Of a stretch of DNA of 6,286 bases, positions 1-6,286 are shown piece by piece; the stretch's first letter is position 1; each line of letters begins with the position of its first letter. The stretch is taken from contig JAFYML010000055.1 of the NCBI GenBank assembly GCA_017556595.1, positions 1 to 6,286 on the forward strand, read 5' to 3'. The stretch is from Bacteroides sp. Its GTDB lineage: Bacteria > Bacteroidota > Bacteroidia > Bacteroidales > Bacteroidaceae. The position numbers and the translations under genes were made by a program. The notes beneath the pieces were generated by a model. That model ran no database searches. It saw only the letters and a list, made by a program, of their open reading frames with translations, and was not told the DNA's origin.

Positions 1-3000
1 GGATGGGGTAGAGTGGTACTATGGGTACTGCTCACACCACTATTGCTTTTTGTACTACTGATGGCGCTACTCTATGTACCCCCAGTGCAAAACATCATTC
101 GTCAAAAAGCTACCGAAATAGCTTCCGAGGCAACGGGCATGAACATCAGCGTACAACGCATTGACCTACGTTTCCCCCTCAATCTATTGGTGCGAGGCGT
201 GAAGGTAGTACAAGAACCCGATACGCTGCTCGACTTGCAACGCCTCAGTGTGCGAGTACAAGCATGGCCCTTGCTGAAAGGCCAGGTCGAGGTAGATGAG
301 GTGCTATTGGAAGATGCCGTTGTTAATTCGGCCAACTTTATCGAAGGCATTCACGTTCAAGGTAATCTAGGTCGATTCTTTTTGGAGAGTCATGGCATCG
401 ATTTGAGTGGCGAAGAAATTGTGTTGAACGAAATTGAATTGAACGATACGAAAGTGGCGGTATTGATGAATGATACCACTACTGCCCCTCCCGATAGCGC
501 ATCCGTCCCACTGAATTGGAAGATTAACCTACATACGTTAACATTGAACAATGTAGATGTTGCGTTGGATATGCCACTCGATTCGATGAGGCTATCTGCT
601 CGGTTGGGTAGTGCAAAAGTGCTGAATGCGAAAGCCGATTTGTTGAAACAACATTATGCATGCCAACACTTTGCAATGGATAAAACCGCCTTGTCGTACG
701 ATGTGGGCAATGCAATACCGGTTAGCGGTTTCGATCCTTCACATATCGCACTACGCGACATCGCAATAGGTGTTGATTCGCTACTCTTTGCCGGAGAAAA
801 TTTAGGCGCAATCATTCAGAAATTCTCTTTAAACGAGCGAAGTGGCTTGAGCTTGGTTTCTGTTGATGGACGCTTGCGAGCAGATACAAGTGTGATAGAA
901 GTGCCGCAACTACACTTGCGCACGGCACATAGCGAAATGAACCTTCGAGCACACACCTATTGGCGAATGATAAACATGCCAACTACGGGACACTTGACGG
1001 CTCGTTTCGATGCACGCATAGGCAAACAAGATATTATGCTACTTGCGGCCGAATTACCGAATACCTTCAAAGAAGCCTATCCCGAGTATCCTTTGGTTAT
1101 CTCGGCCGGTACAGATGGTAACTTACGCCAAATGCAATTGTCGCGTTTCGAAGTCGATTTGCCAGGCGCTTTCAATGCTACCGGCGAAGGTTCGGTGTAT
1201 CACTTGACCGATTCTTTGCGAAGAAACGGCCAACTGAACTTTACAATGCAAACGCACGATTTGAACTTCCTAAAAGCATTAGCAGGAGTATCACCTGATA
1301 GCCTTTCGGTAGTAGTGCCCGATAGTATGCGTATGAATGCCAACCTTGCATTCGAGGGGCCACAATATCAAGCACATCTCGATTTGAAAGAGGCAGAGGG
1401 TATGCTCAATTTGGACGCTAAACTGAATGCATCAACATTGGCTTATGAAGCTGATTTAATGGTCGATTCGTTGGAATTGACACACTTCTTGCCGCAAGAT
1501 TCGTTGTCGCTTCTTACCACTACCATCAAAGCAAGCGGACAAGGTTTCGACTTGGCATCGCCCAAAACAAAAGCCGATATCCAAGCCGTATTGAATCATT
1601 TGCATTACGGAAATTGGAAGTTCGACAAAATGCAGATGCATGCAGGATTAAACCTATCCGTAGCAAGCTTGAAACTGGATAGTGATAACGACTTGTTGAA
1701 GCTAAAGGCCGATGGCAATATGCGCTTCGATCGTTCCTATCTCGATGGTACGCTCGACATGGATGTTAATCAAATCGATTTATATAACCTAGGACTTGCA
1801 CCTAAACCATTGAAGCACCCGTTTGCATTCAACCTAACAACAGAAGCAAGGCACGACTCGGTGAAATTACAACTCAATGCGGGGGATATGAATTTCCGCT
1901 TCCGTGCTCGTAGTACGGTGAAGAAAATGATTGAGCAAGGTAATGAGTTTGTGGCTTTGCTTATGCAACAAATTGACGAACGCAAGTTGAATCATGCCGC
2001 TTTGCGCGAGTTGATGCCTTCGGCAGGTTTTCATCTCACGGCAGGAAAGGAAAATCCTATCAGCTATTTCCTCGCAACAAAAGATATATCGTACGATGAT
2101 TTCCGACTTAGCTTCGGCTTGACACCGCGAACCGGTATCAATGGACGAGCATCTGTGCATGGTTTCCATATGGATTCTTTGCAGATGGATACTATCTATA
2201 TCTTAACTAGACAAGATACTACACACTTACGCCTACAAGCGGGTATCATAAATGCACCGGGTCATCCACATGTAGCATTCAATGCTTCGCTCACGGGAGA
2301 AGTAAGAAACGAAGATGCCGAGTTGTTGCTGAATTTCGTAGATGCTAATGGCGATACCGGAGTAAACTTTGGTGTGAATGCTCGTCCGCTTACCGAGGGT
2401 AATGGAAAAGGTAATGGCCTCTTGTTAAGAATCACGCCTGAAGAACCTATAGTGGCCTTCCGTAAATTCCATTTTGTAGATGATGCAAATTGGGCATACC
2501 TACATAAAAACATGCGTGCCTATGCCAATATAGACATGGAAGGTGACGATGGCTTGGGATTCAAGATGCTATCTAATCAGCAAGATACGGTTTCTTTGCA
2601 AAATATGAATATCGAACTTAGTCGTTTGAACTTGGATTTGCTTAGCGATGTATTGCCGTATATGCCCCGAATAGGAGGTTTGTTTACCATTGAAACACAT
2701 TATGTGCAAACGGAATCTTCGCTTCAACTCTCGGCCGATTCAAATATCGATCAATTCTCGTACGAAGGACGTTTAGTGGGTGATATAGGTTTGGGCGCTA
2801 CATGGTTGCCGGCCGATGATAACCGCCACTTCTTGAATGCCTATATGTTAGCAAACGATCAAGAGGTGATAATGGCCGATGGAGAATTGCAAGCTACAAA
2901 TAATCAGCAACAGATAGATTTAAATACCATTGTCGATCACTTCCCATTGCCAATGCTTAACGCTTTTGTACCCGATGAGATGATAACCTTAACGGGTAGC

Positions 3001-4485
3001 TTAATTGGTGATGTAACGATTGGAGGTACATTGGATAAACCACAAGTGGAAGGCGAACTGACATTGGATAGTGTGACTTTATTTGCTCGACAAGCAGGTG
3101 CTCGTTATCGTTTCGATAATCGTTCGGTGAATATTTCCGACAACCAAATGCATTTCAATAAGTTCGCAATCTATACCAATAGCGAAAATCCGTTTACCAT
3201 TGATGGTGTTGTCGATTTCAGAAAGATGGATATGCCTACGGCAAACCTCAATCTCTTTGCATCGAAATATACCTTCCTTGATGCACCGCGTACGCGTGAA
3301 AGTTTGATTTATGGTAAGATTGTTGTGGATTTGGACGCTCGTTTGCGTGGGGCACTCAATGCTTTGACATTGCGTGGTAATATGAATCTTTTGGGAAGTA
3401 CAAATGTAACGTACGTTCTTACTGAATCTCCATTAACCATAGAAGATCGTTTAGACGGATTGGTTACCTTTACCTCTTTTACAGATACAACACAAGTGAC
3501 GAAGGAAGATGCCACAATGGTTTCGTTGGGTGGTATGGATATGAATATGTCGGTACACATTGACGATGCCGTTCGCTTGCGTGCCGACTTGAGTAGTGAC
3601 CGCAGCAAATACATTGAATTAGAAGGTGGTGGCGATTTGAATATGCTTTATACGCCACAAGGTGATTTGAGCTTGACGGGACGATACACTCTTTCGGGTG
3701 GTACAATGAATTACTCATTACCTATCATACCATTGAAGGAGTTTGCCTTCAGTAGTGGTAGCTATGTAGATTGGCGTGGTAATATAATGAATCCCGATTT
3801 GAATTTGACGGCAACCGAACGTGTGCGTGCGGCTGTATCTGATGGCGATGTCGGTTCGCGTATGGTGAACTTTGATGTTTCTATCTCTATAAAGAATAAA
3901 TTGGAAGCACCAGAGTTAGTATTCGATATCTCTGCACCAGAAGATGCGACGATACAAAATGAATTGCAAGCTATGGGAGCCGAAGAACGAAGCAAGCAGG
4001 CTATTGCGATGTTGGCTACGGGTATCTATCTAAATAGTGGTGTGAAGGGTAATGGCTTGGATATGGGCTCGGCATTAAATAGTGTGTTGCAAAGTCAAAT
4101 CAATGCGTTGGCCGGCTCCGCTTTGAATAGTTCAAATGCAAGTTTCAGCATGGGAGTAGAGAATCGAACATCGGCCGAAACGGGCGATAAACATACCGAT
4201 TATAGTTTCCGTTATTCGCAACGTTTCTTTAATGACCGTGTTCAGATTATCATTGGCGGTAAGGTAAGTACAGGTAATAATGCTACTAATACGACCGAAT
4301 CGTTTATTGACAATATCTCTTTAGAGTATCGATTGGATAATAGCGGCACACGATATGTGCGTGTTTTCCATGATAAGAATTACGAAAGTGTGTTGGATGG
4401 CGAAATAACAGAGACGGGTGCCGGTTTGGTACTTCGTAAGAAACTGAACAACTTAAGCGAATTGTTTATATTCAAGAAGAAATAA
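1..4485 (+). CDS. tamB: TamB-family translocation/assembly protein, 5' partial
   Basis: Periplasm-spanning, inner-membrane-anchored subunit of the translocation and assembly module, which partners an outer-membrane Omp85 protein in outer-membrane biogenesis. The frame is open from base 1 (first codons G-W-G-R) with 1494 codons visible. The GTG at 13 falls inside the membrane helix region, so the real start is probably a few to a few dozen codons upstream. Counting from base 1: a hydrophobic helix at about residues 5-26; an AsmA-like segment at 40-115 (VQEPDTLLDLQ, then a PLLKGQVEV strand); a short Thr/Pro/Ser linker near 158-168; then repetitive beta-rich sequence to about 990, interrupted by a helical stretch at 638-672. 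The C-terminal TamB/DUF490 domain covers roughly 997-1490, with GGTMNYSL at 1233-1240, DISAPED at 1309-1315 and QRFFNDRV at 1407-1414. The length fits Bacteroidetes TamB and exceeds E. coli TamB (about 1260). tamL follows after four bases. I am confident of the family; substrates are unknown. Confidence 0.93.
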   Translation, partial: GWGRVVLWVLLTPLLLFVLLMALLYVPPVQNIIRQKATEIASEATGMNISVQRIDLRFPLNLLVRGVKVVQEPDTLLDLQRLSVRVQAWPLLKGQVEVDEVLLEDAVVNSANFIEGIHVQGNLGRFFLESHGIDLSGEEIVLNEIELNDTKVAVLMNDTTTAPPDSASVPLNWKINLHTLTLNNVDVALDMPLDSMRLSARLGSAKVLNAKADLLKQHYACQHFAMDKTALSYDVGNAIPVSGFDPSHIALRDIAIGVDSLLFAGENLGAIIQKFSLNERSGLSLVSVDGRLRADTSVIEVPQLHLRTAHSEMNLRAHTYWRMINMPTTGHLTARFDARIGKQDIMLLAAELPNTFKEAYPEYPLVISAGTDGNLRQMQLSRFEVDLPGAFNATGEGSVYHLTDSLRRNGQLNFTMQTHDLNFLKALAGVSPDSLSVVVPDSMRMNANLAFEGPQYQAHLDLKEAEGMLNLDAKLNASTLAYEADLMVDSLELTHFLPQDSLSLLTTTIKASGQGFDLASPKTKADIQAVLNHLHYGNWKFDKMQMHAGLNLSVASLKLDSDNDLLKLKADGNMRFDRSYLDGTLDMDVNQIDLYNLGLAPKPLKHPFAFNLTTEARHDSVKLQLNAGDMNFRFRARSTVKKMIEQGNEFVALLMQQIDERKLNHAALRELMPSAGFHLTAGKENPISYFLATKDISYDDFRLSFGLTPRTGINGRASVHGFHMDSLQMDTIYILTRQDTTHLRLQAGIINAPGHPHVAFNASLTGEVRNEDAELLLNFVDANGDTGVNFGVNARPLTEGNGKGNGLLLRITPEEPIVAFRKFHFVDDANWAYLHKNMRAYANIDMEGDDGLGFKMLSNQQDTVSLQNMNIELSRLNLDLLSDVLPYMPRIGGLFTIETHYVQTESSLQLSADSNIDQFSYEGRLVGDIGLGATWLPADDNRHFLNAYMLANDQEVIMADGELQATNNQQQIDLNTIVDHFPLPMLNAFVPDEMITLTGSLIGDVTIGGTLDKPQVEGELTLDSVTLFARQAGARYRFDNRSVNISDNQMHFNKFAIYTNSENPFTIDGVVDFRKMDMPTANLNLFASKYTFLDAPRTRESLIYGKIVVDLDARLRGALNALTLRGNMNLLGSTNVTYVLTESPLTIEDRLDGLVTFTSFTDTTQVTKEDATMVSLGGMDMNMSVHIDDAVRLRADLSSDRSKYIELEGGGDLNMLYTPQGDLSLTGRYTLSGGTMNYSLPIIPLKEFAFSSGSYVDWRGNIMNPDLNLTATERVRAAVSDGDVGSRMVNFDVSISIKNKLEAPELVFDISAPEDATIQNELQAMGAEERSKQAIAMLATGIYLNSGVKGNGLDMGSALNSVLQSQINALAGSALNSSNASFSMGVENRTSAETGDKHTDYSFRYSQRFFNDRVQIIIGGKVSTGNNATNTTESFIDNISLEYRLDNSGTRYVRVFHDKNYESVLDGEITETGAGLVLRKKLNNLSELFIFKKK
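13..78 (+). other. N-terminal membrane anchor of TamB
   Basis: Codons 5-26 of the visible frame encode an almost uninterrupted run of Leu, Val, Phe, Met and Ala, broken only by Thr-Pro, with an Arg just before it and Tyr-Val-Pro-Pro after it. This is the expected single uncleaved inner-membrane helix of TamB and AsmA-like proteins, leaving the rest of the protein in the periplasm. It lies at the very edge of the window, so the cytoplasmic tail that precedes it is only partly visible. Confidence 0.85.
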
Positions 4486-4489
4486 GGCG
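4471..4489 (+). promoter_or_regulatory. tamB-tamL junction and tamL translation start region
   Basis: The last codons of tamB are A-rich (AAGAAGAAATAA at 4474-4485) and the tamL ATG follows after GGCG. The only purine-rich SD-like bases, AAGG at 4484-4487, sit too close to the ATG to act as a normal ribosome binding site. An A-rich leader without a Shine-Dalgarno sequence is common in Bacteroidetes. The 4-base spacing suggests translational coupling to tamB and leaves no room for a separate promoter. It is inferred from sequence alone. Confidence 0.45.
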
Positions 4490-4549
4490 ATGAGGAATTT
4501 GCAATATATATTATCTCTATTCATAAGCATGCTTCTGCTTGTGGCTTGT
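4490..4549 (+). other. Lipoprotein signal peptide of TamL, lipidated Cys20
   Basis: Twenty codons encode a short N-region with one Arg, a hydrophobic core rich in Leu and Ile, and the lipobox L-V-A-C, with the invariant cysteine at 4547-4549. Signal peptidase II would cleave before Cys20. The residues after it are S-T-T-K-N, without an acidic cluster. An alternative start at Met14 would destroy the signal, which supports the ATG at 4490. Confidence 0.88.
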
Positions 4550-6286
4550 TCAACGACAAAAAACTTACCAGAAGGTGAGCAATTGTACGTTGGTCAGAAA
4601 GCAATGATATTGAATGATGCTCCTACATCATCGGTGGGTGAAACGGCATTAACGGAGATTGAAGCCGCACTTGCTACCGCACCAAACAATGCTTTTATGG
4701 GTAGTTCAACAATGAAAATACCTTTCCCAATAGGTTTGTGGGTGTATAATGGCTTTGAGAAATACCAAGATAAAAAAGGTGTTGGAAGATGGATATTCGA
4801 TCGCTTTGCAACCGATCCGGTATTGTTGTCGGAAGTGAATCCGGCTATACGAAAGAAAGCAGGCGAAAACATTCTTCGTGAATTTGGCTATTTTAATGGT
4901 GATATTTCGTATCAAACATTTACCGATAAGAAAGATCCCAAGAAAGTGCAACTACAATATACGGTAGATTTCCGTAATCCTTATATAATAGATACGGTAT
5001 TCTTTCACGGCTTTACCGAACGTACTATGCGCATTATGGAACGAAGTCGCAGACGCTCGCTTATAAGCCCGGGCGAACAATTTAATGTGCTCGATTTGAA
5101 TGAAGAACGTACACGCATTAGTGAATTGTTGCGCAACGTGGGTTACTACTATTTTCGTTCCGATTATCTGACTTATCAAGCAGATACGACATTGGTACGT
5201 GGAGGTCATGTGGCTTTGCGCATGGTGCCAGTAGCAGGTATGCCTGCTGTAGCCGAAAAACCATTCTATTTGGATAATGATGTCCATTTCTATCTGTTAG
5301 GCGATAATGGTGAAATGCCTACAGATAGTATGCGCTACGAGAACTTGCAGATCTATTATCATGATAAGTTGAAAGTACGTCCTCGTATGCTTTATCGTTG
5401 GGTAAACTACAAAGGATATCGTCGTAAGCGCCAAGTAGCAGATAGTACGGGTATAGAACGTCAACGTCGTTCGGAAGGATTGTATAGTGTATATAGACAA
5501 GAACGTGTGCAAGAACGTTTGGCTGCTGTTGGGATTTTCCGATATACTGAAATGCGTTACGAACCGCGTGATACGGCTTTCGTAAGCGATACACTAAACT
5601 ATAGTATCTGGGCAACCTTGGACAAACCATACGATGCTGAACTAGATTTGAACTTCAAGACAAAGAGTAATAACCAGATGGGCCCGGGCGCATCATTTAG
5701 TGTAACAAAGAAAAATGTGTTTGGTGGCGGCGAATCATGGGGCGTAGAAGTGAAAGGTAGTTATGAATGGCAAACGGGTAAGAATAGCTCTTCGAAAATG
5801 AATAGTTACGAGTGGGGTTTATCTTCTTCTTTGACCTTCCCTCGTATTCTATTCCCAGGTTTGAGTGAACGTGAGTATGACTTTGCGGCGGCTACTCGTT
5901 TGAAACTTTATATCGACCAATTAAATCGGGCTAAGTATTATAAATTGTTGGCTTTTGGTGGTGGTATGTCTTACGAATTTCAACCTACCAATACATTGAA
6001 GCATAACTTTACACCTTTTCGATTGACTTTTAATGTGTTGCGCGATCCAACACCTGAATTTGAAAAGCTACAAGCCGAGAATCCTGCATTATATATCAGT
6101 TTGCGCAATCAGTTTATTCCGATGATGGAATACACATTGACCTACGATAATTCATCGCTACGTACGGTGCGTAATCCAATATGGTGGCAAACAACGGTTG
6201 CATCAGCAGGTAATGTAACATCTGCCATCTACACTGCTTTTGGTAAACCTTTCAATGAAAGAAACAAAGAACTGCTTGGGCTGGAA
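4490..6286 (+). CDS. tamL: TamL, lipid-anchored Omp85-family (TamA/BamA-like) outer-membrane protein, 3' partial
   Basis: Outer-membrane subunit expected to pair with TamB; TamL is the Bacteroidetes counterpart of TamA, distinguished by an N-terminal lipid anchor. 599 codons are visible and the frame runs off the window without a stop. The ATG at 4490 gives a complete lipoprotein signal: hydrophobic residues 7-18, then lipobox L17-V18-A19-C20 and CSTTKNLPEG, a start typical of this family. Three POTRA-like units follow at roughly 24-161, 165-247 and 295-376. Unit two shows the strand-helix-strand order (IIDTVFFHGF at 166-175, RISELLRNVGYY later). The third carries an Arg-rich insertion at about 307-330. 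The beta-barrel begins near 383 (AELDLNFKTKSN) and contains the Omp85-like NVFGGGE at 409-415. The later barrel, including the loop-6 VRGF-type motif, lies outside the window; family length suggests 150-200 residues are missing. BamA is the main alternative, but it normally has five POTRAs and no lipobox here. Confidence 0.9.
   Translation, partial: MRNLQYILSLFISMLLLVACSTTKNLPEGEQLYVGQKAMILNDAPTSSVGETALTEIEAALATAPNNAFMGSSTMKIPFPIGLWVYNGFEKYQDKKGVGRWIFDRFATDPVLLSEVNPAIRKKAGENILREFGYFNGDISYQTFTDKKDPKKVQLQYTVDFRNPYIIDTVFFHGFTERTMRIMERSRRRSLISPGEQFNVLDLNEERTRISELLRNVGYYYFRSDYLTYQADTTLVRGGHVALRMVPVAGMPAVAEKPFYLDNDVHFYLLGDNGEMPTDSMRYENLQIYYHDKLKVRPRMLYRWVNYKGYRRKRQVADSTGIERQRRSEGLYSVYRQERVQERLAAVGIFRYTEMRYEPRDTAFVSDTLNYSIWATLDKPYDAELDLNFKTKSNNQMGPGASFSVTKKNVFGGGESWGVEVKGSYEWQTGKNSSSKMNSYEWGLSSSLTFPRILFPGLSEREYDFAAATRLKLYIDQLNRAKYYKLLAFGGGMSYEFQPTNTLKHNFTPFRLTFNVLRDPTPEFEKLQAENPALYISLRNQFIPMMEYTLTYDNSSLRTVRNPIWWQTTVASAGNVTSAIYTAFGKPFNERNKELLGLE

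Noticed and set aside
13..15. GTG as the start codon of tamB
   Set aside because: The frame is open upstream to base 1, and starting here would remove the positive residue and the aromatic residues before the membrane helix. The sequence before it (G-W-G-R) reads like the usual cytoplasmic tail, so the gene is treated as 5' partial.
21..158. ATG at 21 opening a second frame at the window start
   Set aside because: It is out of frame with tamB, gives a Thr/Ser/Cys/His-rich peptide of about 45 residues with no recognisable family, and ends at a stop inside the AsmA-like coding region.
102..3995. Several minus-strand frames of 60-100 codons opposite tamB
   Set aside because: All lie within a continuous 1494-codon frame with clear TamB motifs; none shows a domain, signal peptide or neighbour context of its own.
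4952..5287. Minus-strand open frame of 111 codons opposite tamL
   Set aside because: It is entirely antisense to the POTRA region of tamL, rich in His, Tyr, Ile, Thr and Cys as expected from the reverse complement of coding sequence, and shows no family motif or start region.
5297..5630. Two overlapping minus-strand frames opposite the end of the POTRA region and start of the barrel
   Set aside because: They overlap each other and the strongly supported tamL frame. Both have Tyr/His/Thr/Ser-biased composition typical of shadow frames.
4490..6286. Assigning the second gene as BamA
   Set aside because: It has a lipobox, only about three POTRA-like units before the barrel, and sits directly behind tamB. 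BamA in this phylum has five POTRAs. The missing barrel end means the choice rests on these N-terminal features.

Overview
The window holds two adjacent same-strand genes, both cut by the window edges, which together look like a Bacteroidales-type translocation and assembly module (TAM). The first is a tamB homologue, a large inner-membrane-anchored periplasmic protein of the AsmA-like/DUF490 group. The second is a tamL homologue, a lipid-anchored Omp85-family protein that takes the place of proteobacterial TamA in Bacteroidetes. The assignment to Bacteroidota (probably Bacteroidales) rests on family-typical wording in both proteins, on the lipoprotein signal in front of the POTRA-barrel protein, and on the lack of a clear Shine-Dalgarno sequence before the second gene. 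Genus cannot be fixed from this sequence.

Layout: positions 1-4485 are one open frame on the + strand. It is already open at base 1, so the true start of tamB lies upstream. Its stop (4483-4485) is followed by four bases and then the ATG of tamL at 4490, whose frame stays open to the last base (6286). There is no intergenic space for a promoter or terminator between them, and no gene-free stretch above 4 bases. I found no RNA gene, mobile element, CRISPR array, origin or obvious DNA repeat. The minus-strand open frames look like shadows of the two genes.

How the genes work together: in the known TAM, TamB is held in the inner membrane by an N-terminal helix and spans the periplasm as a long, hydrophobic-grooved beta structure. 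Its C-terminus meets the POTRA domains of the outer-membrane Omp85 partner. TAM has been linked to insertion of some outer-membrane proteins and, for AsmA-like proteins in general, to phospholipid movement between membranes. The tandem arrangement with a 4-base gap fits co-expression of both halves of such a bridge.

I do not see an undescribed system here. The points worth a second look are modest: an arginine-rich insertion in the last POTRA of TamL, an alpha-helical island in the middle of the beta-rich TamB, a shift in arginine codon choice along tamB, and a lipoprotein N-terminus without the acidic surface-export signal.
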